From positions 3,782,001-3,846,000 of the forward strand of contig NZ_JAFBCA010000001.1 in NCBI RefSeq assembly GCF_016907475.1: a stretch of DNA of 64,000 nucleotides, read 5' to 3'. This stretch comes from Nocardioides cavernae. GTDB lineage: Bacteria > Actinomycetota > Actinomycetes > Propionibacteriales > Nocardioidaceae. Both the position numbers and the translations under genes were made by a program. The notes under the pieces are model-generated. The model was given only the letters and a program-made list of their open reading frames with translations, did not search any database and was not told where the DNA came from. This document shows, piece by piece, positions 42,293-50,797 of this stretch; the first letter of the stretch is position 1, and each line of letters begins with the position of its first letter.

Positions 42293-43384
42293 ATGGGCCT
42301 CAGCTGGGACGACCTGGCGGCCGCGTCGCTGGCCCGCCAGTTCCCCGACGACCCGGGGACGGTGGCCGAGCGGGTGCGCGCGATCGGCGACCTGCAGACC
42401 CAGACCGCGCGTTCGGCGTTCATCGGCCTCGGCGCACGCTTCCCCGGCGTGACCCACGCCGAGATCACTGCTGCCTACGACGCCGGCGAGATCGTGCGCG
42501 GCAGCACGATCCGGGGCACCGTCCACACCGCGACCCCCGAGGCCTACACCGTGCTCGCCGAGGCCACTCGCGTCGGGCAGCACCAGCGGTGGGCCCGGGT
42601 GCTCGGCATCAGCGACGCGCAGATCGCCGACCTGTGGGTCTCCATCGAGGACTACGCCCGCGAGTGGCGCACCCCCGACGAGCTCCGCGCCCACGTCGAC
42701 GCCTGGCTCGCCCGCCACGCCCCCGCCTCCCTCGACGCTGCGGCCGCCGGCCCGGGCCGGTACCTCGGCTTCGCCCACGGCGCCCTGGTCCGCAGACCCG
42801 CCTCGGGCGACCGGTGGGAGGGTCAGGGCAAGCCGGTCTACGGCACGTTCGACCGCACCGGACCGGTCACGCTGGCCGACGTCGTACGGCTCCACCTGCG
42901 CGCCCACGGACCCTCGTCCCGGCAGGACGTCGCGTGGTGGGCCGGCGTCCCGCTCAAGGCCGTCGAGGAGGGGCTCGCGGGCCTGGACGTCGTCGAGCAG
43001 GACGGCCCGGACGGCAGGGCGTACGTCGACCTGCCGGACGCTCCGCCGCCGCGGGACCTGCCGGGCGTGCGCCTGCTGCCTGAGTTCGACGCCGTGCTGT
43101 GCGGCTACGACTCCAAGGCCCGCGACCGGTTCGCGACGTCCGAGCACCACCGGCGGCTGTGGAACGAGTCCAACGGGATGCTGCTCCCGCCGCTGCTGGT
43201 CGACGGACGGATCACCGGCTTCTGGCGAGCCGCCGGCACCGCGAGGCGCCGACCGCTCGAGATCACGTGGTTCGCGCGGACGAGGCGGCCGCGCAAGGCC
43301 GAGCTCGACGAGCCCGTCGCCGCCCTCGAGTCGGCCCTCGGCATCACCGTCACCGAGGTGGCGCTCAGCCGCGAGGCGACCTGA
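42293..43384 (+). CDS. Winged helix (HTH_42) DNA glycosylase AlkZ-like family protein
   Basis: A 363-residue protein of the winged-helix HTH_42 family, to which the interstrand-crosslink glycosylases AlkZ/AlkX belong. It opens with ASLARQFPDDPGTVAERVRA and IGDLQTQTARSAF. The middle has TIRGTVHTATPEAY, which covers the catalytic QxQ/QxD-like region of the family (here IGDLQTQ gives QTQ). The C-terminal part includes LLPEFDAVLCGYDSKARDRF, a well-conserved family motif, and ITGFWRA. A role in DNA repair is likely but inferred. It starts right after the XdhC-like gene and its 3' end overlaps the convergent araC-type gene by 20 bases. Confidence 0.82.
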   Translation: MGLSWDDLAAASLARQFPDDPGTVAERVRAIGDLQTQTARSAFIGLGARFPGVTHAEITAAYDAGEIVRGSTIRGTVHTATPEAYTVLAEATRVGQHQRWARVLGISDAQIADLWVSIEDYAREWRTPDELRAHVDAWLARHAPASLDAAAAGPGRYLGFAHGALVRRPASGDRWEGQGKPVYGTFDRTGPVTLADVVRLHLRAHGPSSRQDVAWWAGVPLKAVEEGLAGLDVVEQDGPDGRAYVDLPDAPPPRDLPGVRLLPEFDAVLCGYDSKARDRFATSEHHRRLWNESNGMLLPPLLVDGRITGFWRAAGTARRRPLEITWFARTRRPRKAELDEPVAALESALGITVTEVALSREAT

Positions 43385-44225
43385 CGGGCTGGTCCCGGGG
43401 CTGGTCCTTGAGGTATTCCCCCGGCGTCATGCCGGTGACCGTGCGGAAGTCGTGGGTGAAGTGGGCCTGGTCGGCGTAGCCCAGGTCGGCGGCCACCTCG
43501 GCGAGGGTGCCGCGGCCGGCCTTCAGCGCCTCGACCGCGTCGTGCAGGCGGCGCCGCTGGAGGAGCCACTTCGGGCTCAGCCCGATGCGCTGCTCCACCA
43601 GCCGCTGGAGGCTCCGCTCGGACAGGCCCGCCTCGCGCGCCAGGTCGTCGACGCGGGTGACCTCCGGGTGGTCGCCCAGCCACGCGACCAGCCGGTTGAC
43701 CAGCAGGCCGGACGCGTCGACGGGCAGGTGCGTCGTCAGCCACGTCTCGAGGTGGGCGATCGCCGCGAGGTGGGCGGCGGGGTCGTGCGGGTCGTCCTCC
43801 ATCGCAGCGCGCACGCCGGCGACGACGGCCGGGTCGGTGACGAGGTCGGCCAGCTCGACCCATGTGTCGGTGACCTCGGCGACCGACCGTCCGAGGACCA
43901 GACGACCCGCGGCCGGGCTGAGCATCGTGCCGACCGCCCAGCCGTCGCCCTCCAGCGTGACGCTCGAGCGGCCCCGGCTCACGCCGTAGAACCGGGCGTA
44001 GGTGTTGCTGACGACCACCAGGCAGACCGGGTGCTGGAGCGTGGACTGGGTCGACGGCTCGGCCAGCGACCACACGGGGATCCAGTAGCGCTCGACCAGG
44101 CCGACGAGGCGCTCGCTGGGGCCGTAGCGGTGGATCGGCGGGGAGGGTCGGCTCACGCTCGTCAGGTGGGCCCGGTCGATCGGGTCCACCGGGTGCGGGC
44201 CGCTCGCCCCGGTCCGGCTGGTCAT
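43365..44225 (-). CDS. AraC family transcriptional regulator
   Basis: A 286-residue regulator with the AraC double helix-turn-helix at the C-terminus (about 190-275): LAREAGLSERSLQRLVEQRI, GLSPKWLLQRRRLHDAVEAL and VAADLGYADQAHFTHDFRTV. The N-terminal region (YGPSERLVGLVERYWIPVWS, a DUF6597-like sensor part) is common in actinobacterial AraC proteins. ATG at 44225 is immediately next to an inverted repeat, and GATAAT seven bases upstream suggests a leaderless message. It is divergent from a TIGR03086-type gene, its probable target. Confidence 0.88.
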   Translation of the reverse strand: MTSRTGASGPHPVDPIDRAHLTSVSRPSPPIHRYGPSERLVGLVERYWIPVWSLAEPSTQSTLQHPVCLVVVSNTYARFYGVSRGRSSVTLEGDGWAVGTMLSPAAGRLVLGRSVAEVTDTWVELADLVTDPAVVAGVRAAMEDDPHDPAAHLAAIAHLETWLTTHLPVDASGLLVNRLVAWLGDHPEVTRVDDLAREAGLSERSLQRLVEQRIGLSPKWLLQRRRLHDAVEALKAGRGTLAEVAADLGYADQAHFTHDFRTVTGMTPGEYLKDQPRDQPVRSPRG

Positions 44226-44255
44226 GTGTCGGATTATCACAATCACCTCCGACAC
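44226..44255. promoter_or_regulatory. Inverted repeat in the araC-type/TIGR03086 divergent promoter
   Basis: GTGTCGGA and TCCGACAC, perfect 8-bp arms 14 bases apart. The minus-strand -10 GATAAT (44233-44238, with TG one base upstream as in extended -10 sites) lies inside it, and the start codon of the araC-type gene is its next base. A likely operator for autoregulation and control of the plus-strand gene. Confidence 0.65.
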
Positions 44256-44276
44256 CACAGCGACGAGAGTGGTCGC

Positions 44277-44873
44277 ATGACCCAGACGACGACCCCCGGC
44301 ATCGACCACTACCTCTCCCTCTTCCAGCAGCGCGCCGACCGCTTCACCCAGGTGGTGGACACGGTCGACGTCTCGGGGGGCGACTGGGACGGGCCCTCGC
44401 CGTGCGAGGGCTGGAGCGCCCGCGACGTCGTCGGTCACGTGCTCCAGACCCAGCGCGACTTCCTGAGCACGCAGGGCCTCGACGCCGGTCCGCCGCCGGA
44501 CCTCGCCGACCCGGCGGCGGCGTGGCGGGCCCAGCGCGCGCACGTCACGGCGGCTCTGGAGGCCGACGGCGTGGCCGCGCGGGAGTACGACGGCTACTTC
44601 GGCCGTACGACGATCGCCGCCACCGTCGCTGACTTCTACGGCTGGGACCTCGTGGTGCACGGATCCGACGTCGCCCGCGCCACTGGTCAGGAGTGGTCGG
44701 TCAGCGACGCCGAGGCCGCCGACCTGCACGCCACCGCGGACGGCTGGGGCGCGGCCCTGCACTCGGAGGGCGTGTGCGCCGACGCCGTCGAGGTCGGCCC
44801 GGACGCCTCGGTGACCGACCGGCTGCTCGCCCGGCTCGGGCGCGACCCCGGCTGGCAGCCGGGCAACGGCTGA
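44277..44873 (+). CDS. TIGR03086-type DinB-fold metal-binding protein
   Basis: A 198-residue four-helix protein of the mycothiol-dependent maleylpyruvate isomerase N-terminal (DinB-like) family. Metal-ligand positions are seen in SARDVVGHVLQTQRDF and FYGWDLVVHGSDVARATG; the DGPSPCEGWSARDVV opening is typical. These proteins often use mycothiol as cofactor, which fits an actinobacterium. The actual substrate is unknown. The gene is divergent from the araC-type regulator with a shared 51-base control region. Confidence 0.85.
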   Translation: MTQTTTPGIDHYLSLFQQRADRFTQVVDTVDVSGGDWDGPSPCEGWSARDVVGHVLQTQRDFLSTQGLDAGPPPDLADPAAAWRAQRAHVTAALEADGVAAREYDGYFGRTTIAATVADFYGWDLVVHGSDVARATGQEWSVSDAEAADLHATADGWGAALHSEGVCADAVEVGPDASVTDRLLARLGRDPGWQPGNG

Positions 44874-44892
44874 CGCGCCTCGCGCGCTGCCG

Positions 44893-45354
44893 TCAGGAGG
44901 CGTCGGCACCCGGCGTGAGCTCGGGGGTGATCGTCGGCACCCGGCCCACCACCGGGCTGCACCCGCCCGGGCTTAGCCGTGGGTGGCCCTGGACGTCGAC
45001 GAGCGCGGTGCTCCCGGCGGGTCCGGTCACGCGGATCTGCCACCGCCCGGTCGCCCCGGCCAGCCCGCACGGCAAGCTGCAGACCAGACGACCTCGGTCG
45101 AGGGACAGGCCCTCGGACAACCACGACGACACCAGCGACCGTCGATCCACCCTGTGGCCGTCGAAGCGGAGGCGCGACAGCTCGACGGAGTCGATGGGCC
45201 CCCCGTCGGTGCCGGTCACGGAGGCGAGGACGAGCGAGGGACTCACTTCACTGACGACGTGGGCGGCGACCTCGCACTCCGAGCCGCCGCCACACCCGGT
45301 GAGGAGCGATGCCGCGAGAAGCACGCCCGCAGCGCGCATCCGGGTGACCACCAT
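44893..45354 (-). CDS. Small exported lipoprotein
   Basis: A protein of 153 residues from ATG at 45354 with a lipobox LLTGC (Cys20) after MRAAGVLLAAS. The mature part contains CEVAAHVVSEVSPSLVLA, then a beta-rich stretch with VCSLPCGLAGATGRWQIRVT and LSPGGCSPVVG; four or five cysteines may pair. No family recognised. ATG at 45339 is an equally good start, and 45390 would add 12 basic residues. It stands alone between a DinB-fold gene and hutD-like gene. Confidence 0.55.
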   Translation of the reverse strand: MVVTRMRAAGVLLAASLLTGCGGGSECEVAAHVVSEVSPSLVLASVTGTDGGPIDSVELSRLRFDGHRVDRRSLVSSWLSEGLSLDRGRLVCSLPCGLAGATGRWQIRVTGPAGSTALVDVQGHPRLSPGGCSPVVGRVPTITPELTPGADAS

Positions 45355-45402
45355 GCGCGTGGGACGGCGCGACCTGGGCGACCGTTCCACCCGGCGGTCG
45401 GG

Positions 45403-45909
45403 TCAGGAGCGCTGCAGGGTGACGACAGCGACCGTGCACCGGCCGGCTACCTCACCGGGGCCCAGCACGAGGCTGCCGGTCTCGAGGCCGTCGCGTGCGC
45501 CGGAGACGACGTACGCCGCCTGGTCGGCGCCCAGCGGGAGGGTCGAGGAGCGGCCCAGCTCGAGCACGGTGACGTAGGGCCGGACGACCCCCTGGTCGAC
45601 GACGACGTTGAGCACGCGCACGGGCCCCTCCGGCACGGACGCCACGGTGGTCGCGTCGCCCGGGAAGGCGAACGGACGCTGCGGCTCGACGACGTGGGCG
45701 TCGCCGTCCACCTCCAGGTCGAGCACCGGTCCCTCGACGACGGTCAGGAGGCGCTGTCGGCCGGTGAACGTCGAGAACGGCCCGTCGCGGTCCACGTCGG
45801 CCAGGCTGATCCGCCACGCGCCGTCGCCGGCCACCGCGAGCTCACGCGTCGTGCCGCCACCGTTGGCCCACGGTCTTGGCCGCACGTCGGCGGCACGGAC
45901 GACGGTCAC
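45403..45909 (-). CDS. HutD/Ves family cupin-like protein
   Basis: A 168-residue protein of the HutD family. The start [22 protein letters not shown] and the segment [24 protein letters not shown] are diagnostic. In pseudomonads HutD limits histidine-degradation flux; here no hut genes are nearby, so the role is unclear. GTG at 45909 overlaps the lepA stop (GTGA), so it is translated from the lepA message, a pairing I would not have expected. Confidence 0.87.
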   Translation of the reverse strand: MTVVRAADVRPRPWANGGGTTRELAVAGDGAWRISLADVDRDGPFSTFTGRQRLLTVVEGPVLDLEVDGDAHVVEPQRPFAFPGDATTVASVPEGPVRVLNVVVDQGVVRPYVTVLELGRSSTLPLGADQAAYVVSGARDGLETGSLVLGPGEVAGRCTVAVVTLQRS

Positions 45910-47780
45910 TTCTTGCCGGTCTTCTCCGTCGGCTGCGTGGTGGCGAGCGCGGCGACGAAGGCCTCCGGAGGCACCTCGACGGAGCCGATGTTCTTCATCC
46001 GCTTCTTGCCGGCCTTCTGCTTCTCGAGCAGCTTGCGCTTGCGGCTGATGTCGCCGCCGTAGCACTTGGCGAGGACGTCCTTGCGGATGGCGCGGATGGT
46101 CTCGCGGGCGATGACGCGCGCACCGATGGCGGCCTGGATCGGCACCTCGAACTGCTGGCGCGGGATCAGGTCCTTGAGCTTGCCGGCCATCATCACGCCG
46201 TAGGAGTAGGCCGCATCGCGGTGCACGATCGCGCTGAACGCGTCGACCGGCTCGCCCTGGAGCAGGATGTCGACCTTGACCAGGTCGGCGGCCTGCTCGC
46301 CGGAGCGCTCGTAGTCGAGCGAGGCGTAGCCCTTGGTGCGCGACTTCAGCTGATCGAAGAAGTCGAAGACGATCTCGCCCATCGGCAGCGTGTAGCGCAT
46401 CTCGACGCGGTCCTCCGACAGGTAGTCCATCCCCTGCAGGTTGCCGCGCTTGAGCTGGCACAGCTCCATGATCGTGCCGATGTAGTCGGACGGCGCGAGG
46501 ATCGTCGCCTTCACGACGGGCTCGCGGACCTCCGCGACCTTGCCGTCGGGGTACTCGCTGGGGTTGGTCACCTCGACCTCGGTGCCGTCGTCCAGGAGGA
46601 CCTCGTAGACCACGTTGGGCGCGGTCGAGATCAGGTCGAGGTTGAACTCGCGCTCGAGCCGGTCGCGGGTGATCTCCATGTGGAGCAGGCCGAGGAAGCC
46701 GCAGCGGAAGCCGAAGCCGAGCGCGCCGGAGGTCTCCGGCTCGTAGGTCAGCGCCGCGTCGTTGAGCTGCAGCTTCTCCAGGGCGTCTCGCAGCGACGGG
46801 TAGTCGTCGCCGTCGATCGGGTAGAGCCCGGCGTAGACCATCGGGTTGGGGTGCTTGTAGCCGCCGAGCGACTCCGTGGCGCCGTGGTGCTGCGAGGTGA
46901 CCGTGTCACCCACGCGCGACTGGCGCACGTCCTTCACCCCGGTGATGAGGTAGCCGACCTCGCCGACGCCGATCTCCCCGGCCTTGACGGGCTCGGGGCT
47001 GATGACGCCGACCTCGAGCATCTCGTGCACGGCGTTGGTCGACATCATCTTGATCCGGTCACGGTGGCTGAGCTTGCCGTCGACCACGCGGACGTAGGTC
47101 ACCACACCGCGGTAGGTGTCGTAGACCGAGTCGAAGATCAGGGCGCGGGCCGGAGCGTCCGCGTCGCCCACCGGCGCCGGGGTCTGCTTCACGATCTCGT
47201 TGAGGAGCGCCTCGACACCCACGCCGGTCTTGGCGCTGGTGAGGAGCACCTCCTCCGGCTCGCAGCCGACCAGGCCGGCGAGCTCGGCGGCGTACTTCTC
47301 GACGTTGGCACTCGGGAGGTCGATCTTGTTGAGCACCGGGATGATGTGGAGGTCGGCGCCCATCGCGAGGTAGAGGTTGGCCAGGGTCTGCGCCTCGATG
47401 CCCTGGGCGGCGTCGACCAGCAGGACCGCCGCCTCGCAGGCCTCGAGCGAGCGGGACACCTCGTAGGTGAAGTCGACGTGGCCCGGGGTGTCGATCATGT
47501 TGAGGACGTAGGTGCCGGGCTCGGCGTCCTCGGCGTTGCCGACGGGGACGGTCCACGGCATCCGCACGGCCTGCGACTTGATCGTGATGCCGCGCTCGCG
47601 CTCGATGTCCATCCGGTCGAGGTACTGCGCACGCGACGCCCGCTCGTCGACGACCCCGGTGAGCTGGAGCATCCGGTCGGCCAGCGTCGACTTGCCGTGG
47701 TCGATGTGCGCGATGATGCAGAAGTTGCGGATGATCGACGGGTCGGTGGAGCCAGGCTTCGGCGCGTTGGTGAGGCTCAC
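45906..47780 (-). CDS. lepA: Elongation factor 4 (LepA)
   Basis: Ribosome-linked GTPase, 624 residues. GTP-binding motifs are [18 protein letters not shown] (G1, near residue 20), DTPGHVDF (G3) and NKIDLPSA (G4). Domain II and the EF4-specific C-terminal part ([34 protein letters not shown]) are complete. It starts at 47780 after a small membrane protein gene and its stop overlaps the hutD-like gene. Confidence 0.97.
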   Translation of the reverse strand: MSLTNAPKPGSTDPSIIRNFCIIAHIDHGKSTLADRMLQLTGVVDERASRAQYLDRMDIERERGITIKSQAVRMPWTVPVGNAEDAEPGTYVLNMIDTPGHVDFTYEVSRSLEACEAAVLLVDAAQGIEAQTLANLYLAMGADLHIIPVLNKIDLPSANVEKYAAELAGLVGCEPEEVLLTSAKTGVGVEALLNEIVKQTPAPVGDADAPARALIFDSVYDTYRGVVTYVRVVDGKLSHRDRIKMMSTNAVHEMLEVGVISPEPVKAGEIGVGEVGYLITGVKDVRQSRVGDTVTSQHHGATESLGGYKHPNPMVYAGLYPIDGDDYPSLRDALEKLQLNDAALTYEPETSGALGFGFRCGFLGLLHMEITRDRLEREFNLDLISTAPNVVYEVLLDDGTEVEVTNPSEYPDGKVAEVREPVVKATILAPSDYIGTIMELCQLKRGNLQGMDYLSEDRVEMRYTLPMGEIVFDFFDQLKSRTKGYASLDYERSGEQAADLVKVDILLQGEPVDAFSAIVHRDAAYSYGVMMAGKLKDLIPRQQFEVPIQAAIGARVIARETIRAIRKDVLAKCYGGDISRKRKLLEKQKAGKKRMKNIGSVEVPPEAFVAALATTQPTEKTGKK

Positions 47781-47789
47781 GGACTGCTT

Positions 47790-48227
47790 TCAGGAGTACG
47801 ACGGCGGGGTCGCGTCATTCTCCCACGCGGGTCCTGCCGCACCGAACCGGCGCCGACGCCCCCGGACGAGCTCCACCACGGCCGCGATCGCGAAGACCGC
47901 CCAGAAGCCGACCAGCACCGGTCCGCCGTACACGACGAGCAGCGCGGCGACCAGCAGGTCGGCACCCTGCACCGCCATCCAGGCGATCACGCCGGCCACC
48001 ACCACGAGCGGCAGGGCGGGCACGGCCACCGCGAGGGCGTACCAGCCGCGCGGGGTGTCGTCGCGGGCGGCCGTCACGCCGGCCGCCGCCGCCAGCACGA
48101 CCAGCCCCGGGACCGAGAGCAGGGTGCCGGGCAGGACGACCCCCACGATGAGGAGCACCAGGCCGGCCAGCCAGGCGCGTCGCAGCGCGCGCGGCACCGA
48201 CCTCCTGACCGGTGCCGGTGCCTCCAT
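47790..48227 (-). CDS. Small multi-pass membrane protein
   Basis: A 145-residue protein with four hydrophobic segments: LAGLVLLIVGVVLPGTLL (about 20-37), VPGLVVLAAAAGVTAA, YALAVAVPALPLVVVAGVIAW and LLVAALLVVYGGPVLVGFWAVF. A basic stretch RGRRRR and a short polar tail follow. No family recognised. It directly precedes lepA with nine bases between, so the two may share a transcript. Confidence 0.65.
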   Translation of the reverse strand: MEAPAPVRRSVPRALRRAWLAGLVLLIVGVVLPGTLLSVPGLVVLAAAAGVTAARDDTPRGWYALAVAVPALPLVVVAGVIAWMAVQGADLLVAALLVVYGGPVLVGFWAVFAIAAVVELVRGRRRRFGAAGPAWENDATPPSYS

Positions 48228-48249
48228 GTCCGGACGCTAGCGTGCAGCG

Positions 48250-49188
48250 GTGACCTCGCGGAACGGAACGAGCCTGCCGTTCGTCCCGGCGGCGGCGTTC
48301 GTGCTGATCTGGTCGTCCGGCTACATCTCCGGCCCGGCCGCGGTCCACGCGGCGGCGCCGTTCACGGTCCTCGGCTGGCGCTTCGTCCTCGCAGCCCTCC
48401 TCGCCGCCGGCCTGGCCCTCGCGCTGAGGCGGCCGACCCGGATGGACCGCGGCACGTTGGGCCGCGTCGCGGTCGTCGGCTTCGTGATGAACGCCGTCCA
48501 GTTCGGCCTGATGTACGTCGCGTTCGACCTGGGCCTCGGCGCGACCCTGGCCTCGCTCCTCCACGCGCTGAGCCCGGTGCTGACCGCCCTGCTGGCGGCC
48601 GTGCTCCTCGGGGAGCGGGTCTCGGCGCTCCAGGTGGCCGGCTTCGCCGCCGGCGTCGTGGGGGTGCTGCTCGTGCTCGGCGCCGACCTCGGCCATGCCG
48701 GCGGACCGGTCGCCGTGCTGGTCGGCTGCCTGAGCATGCTCACGCTCAGCCTCGGCACCCTCGGACAGCGCTGGATCGGCGCGCAGCCCGACCTGCTGTG
48801 GTCCGCGGCGGCGCAGTTCGCCGTGTCCGCTCCCCCGCTGCTCGTGCTGGGCTGGACCACCGAGGGCGCCTGGCCGGTGACGGACACCTCGCAGGCGGTC
48901 GTGTCCGTGCTGTTCCTGGCAGTCGTGAACTCGATCGTCGGCCTGGTCCTGCTGGCCCTGCTCGTGCTGCGCGGCGGTTCGGGCGCGGCGGCCAGCCTGT
49001 TCTTCCTCAGCCCGCCGGTGACGGCCGTGCTCGCCTGGCTGGTGCTCGACGAGACGCTGTCACCCACCCAGCTCGTCGGCCTCGTGGTCGCGGTGGTCGG
49101 CGTCGGAGCGGCCACGCGCACCCGGCGTACGCCGGTGCCGGCCCAGGAACCTGACCAGGACCCTCAGGACGCGGTCGGCACCCAGTAG
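48250..49188 (+). CDS. EamA/DMT-superfamily transporter
   Basis: A 312-residue drug/metabolite transporter with ten predicted membrane helices in two EamA repeats. Each repeat ends with the typical GE/DE pattern: LLAAVLLGERVSALQVAG (first repeat) and LAWLVLDETLSPTQLVG (second). The start WSSGYISGPAAVHAAAPF is common to EamA exporters. Substrate unknown; export of amino acids or metabolites is plausible. GTG at 48250 is the start. Its end overlaps the convergent GNAT gene by 25 bases. Confidence 0.88.
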   Translation: MTSRNGTSLPFVPAAAFVLIWSSGYISGPAAVHAAAPFTVLGWRFVLAALLAAGLALALRRPTRMDRGTLGRVAVVGFVMNAVQFGLMYVAFDLGLGATLASLLHALSPVLTALLAAVLLGERVSALQVAGFAAGVVGVLLVLGADLGHAGGPVAVLVGCLSMLTLSLGTLGQRWIGAQPDLLWSAAAQFAVSAPPLLVLGWTTEGAWPVTDTSQAVVSVLFLAVVNSIVGLVLLALLVLRGGSGAAASLFFLSPPVTAVLAWLVLDETLSPTQLVGLVVAVVGVGAATRTRRTPVPAQEPDQDPQDAVGTQ

Positions 49189-49694
49189 CGCCGCTTCACC
49201 CCGCGCACGTCCTCGAGCACGCCGCCGGCTTCCTCGATGACGCGGATAGAGCCGACGTTGTCGTCGTCGCAGGTGACCAGGGCCGGGTCGATCCCGAGCC
49301 CGAGCGCCCACGGCAGGGCGTGCTGCAGCATCGCGGTCGCGTGGCCCTCACGCCGCCGGGTCGGGCGCACGTCGTACCCGATGTGCCCGCCCACGTCGAG
49401 GAGGAAGTCGTTGAGCTCGTGGCGGATGGCGATGCGGCCGAGGTAGTCCTCGCCGTCGACCCACCACAGCGTCGTGCACGGCACGTGCCACTCGAGCCGC
49501 GGCGTCTCGGCGAGCGCGTCCGCCCTGACCGTGTCCACGAAGGCCGCAAAGGCGTCGGGCTCCTTCCAGCCGGGCGCGTTGTGCTCGATCCACGCGGCCG
49601 TCTGGCTGAACTCGGCGCCCTCGGCGACGAACTCGTCCATCGCCTCCAGGAACGACTCGCGGACGGTGGTGGTCGGCAGGACGAGCTCAGGCAT
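49164..49694 (-). CDS. GNAT family N-acetyltransferase
   Basis: A 176-residue acetyltransferase. The acetyl-CoA loop is in VRPTRRREGHATAMLQHAL (R/Q-x-x-G-x-A type, about 110-128) and the last motif is CDDDNVGSIRVIEEAGGVLE. The stretch TTLWWVDGEDYLGRIAIRHELN is typical of this group, and the start LVLPTTTVRESFLEAMDEF matches many actinobacterial members. Substrate unknown. It is convergent with, and overlaps, the transporter gene. Confidence 0.88.
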   Translation of the reverse strand: MPELVLPTTTVRESFLEAMDEFVAEGAEFSQTAAWIEHNAPGWKEPDAFAAFVDTVRADALAETPRLEWHVPCTTLWWVDGEDYLGRIAIRHELNDFLLDVGGHIGYDVRPTRRREGHATAMLQHALPWALGLGIDPALVTCDDDNVGSIRVIEEAGGVLEDVRGVKRRYWVPTAS

Positions 49695-49733
49695 GGCGCA
49701 AGTCTCCCGGGTCGGCAGCTCCCGCCTCCACCC

Positions 49734-49796
49734 GATATCTGAGGACGCGGTGGACGTGGACGACCCTCCGGCCCGTTCGTCACGTCCTCAGATATC
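49734..49796. repeat. 63-bp palindromic dispersed repeat, copy 1
   Basis: Ends GATATCTGAGGACG and CGTCCTCAGATATC are perfect 14-bp inverted repeats; pairing continues imperfectly inward. A second 63-bp copy lies at 56580-56642 with the same outline. It is in the spacer between divergent GNAT and phosphotransferase genes. Confidence 0.85.
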
Positions 49797-49834
49797 CGGT
49801 CGTGACCGCCGACGGCGTGGTGGAGGATGCGCCC

Positions 49835-50797
49835 ATGGCCCGTTCCACGTCGATCGCCCCCTACCCCGCTCCGCACGGCCGGACCGCGCGCCGGCTCGAG
49901 TGGGCCTTCCTCCCGCCGCACCTGCGGGCGTGGATCGAGCGCCGGTGCGGCTCCCCTGTCGTCTCGGCGATCTCCCAGACGAGCGGGTTCACGCCCGGCT
50001 TCGCCTCCGTGCTGGTCTGCGAGGACGGGTCACGCCACTTCGTGAAAGCGGCCTCGACGAAGGCCCAGCGGATGTTCGCCGACTCCTACCGCGAGGAGGC
50101 GCGCAAGCTCGCCGCCCTGCCGGAGGGGGTGCCGGCCCCGAGGCTGCTGTGGCACCTCGACGACGACTGGGTGGTCCTCGGCATCGAGTACGTCGCCGCC
50201 CGCCCGCCGCACCGGCCGTGGCAGGCCGAGGACCTCGACGCGCTCCTCGACTCCCTCGAGGTCGTCGCCGACGTGCTGACCCCGCCCCCGCCGGGGCTGG
50301 ACCTCGACACGGCGGCCGACGACTTCGCCCCGCTCCTCGAGGGCTGGCCGGCGCTCCGCGAGCGGCGTACGGACCTCGACGCCGGCCGGCTGGCCGAGGC
50401 CGAGGCGCTGGCACGGCGCTACGCCGAGGTCGTCGGAGGCGACACCCTGGTCCACACCGACATCCGCTCCGACAACGCGATCATCGACCCGGACGGTCGC
50501 GCGCTCATCTGCGACTGGAACTGGCCGGTGCGCGGCGCCGCGTGGTTCGACTCCTTCGCCGCCCTCATCGGGCCGCGCGGCGAGGGCATCGACGTCGACG
50601 CCGTCATCGCCGAGCGCCGGCTGCTGCGCGACGTCGACCCGGAGGCGTTCGACATCAACCTCGCCCTCTACGTCGGCTACTTCTTCACCCAGTGCGAGCT
50701 GCCCGTGCCGCCGACGTCGCCGCACATCCGCGACCACCAGCGCTGGCAGGGCGAGGTGTGCTGGGACTGGCTGGCGGAGCGGCGAGGCTGGGCGTGA
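49835..50797 (+). CDS. Phosphotransferase family protein (first of a tandem pair)
   Basis: A 320-residue protein kinase-like (APH/choline kinase) fold protein. The ATP-binding Lys lies in SRHFVKAASTKAQR, the catalytic loop is LVHTDIRSDNAII (HxDxxxxN) and the metal Asp is in ALICDWNWP. The opening LPPHLRAWIERRCGSPVVSA is matched by the next gene, so the two are paralogs. ATG at 49835 has GGAGG eight bases upstream; GTG at 49802 would add 11 residues. Its stop overlaps the next start (GTGA). Substrate unknown. Confidence 0.83.
   Translation: MARSTSIAPYPAPHGRTARRLEWAFLPPHLRAWIERRCGSPVVSAISQTSGFTPGFASVLVCEDGSRHFVKAASTKAQRMFADSYREEARKLAALPEGVPAPRLLWHLDDDWVVLGIEYVAARPPHRPWQAEDLDALLDSLEVVADVLTPPPPGLDLDTAADDFAPLLEGWPALRERRTDLDAGRLAEAEALARRYAEVVGGDTLVHTDIRSDNAIIDPDGRALICDWNWPVRGAAWFDSFAALIGPRGEGIDVDAVIAERRLLRDVDPEAFDINLALYVGYFFTQCELPVPPTSPHIRDHQRWQGEVCWDWLAERRGWA

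Noticed and set aside
45876..49154. 1092-codon plus-strand frame over lepA and beyond
   Set aside because: Shadow frame: it runs antisense to lepA and out of frame through the transporter gene, both clearly real.
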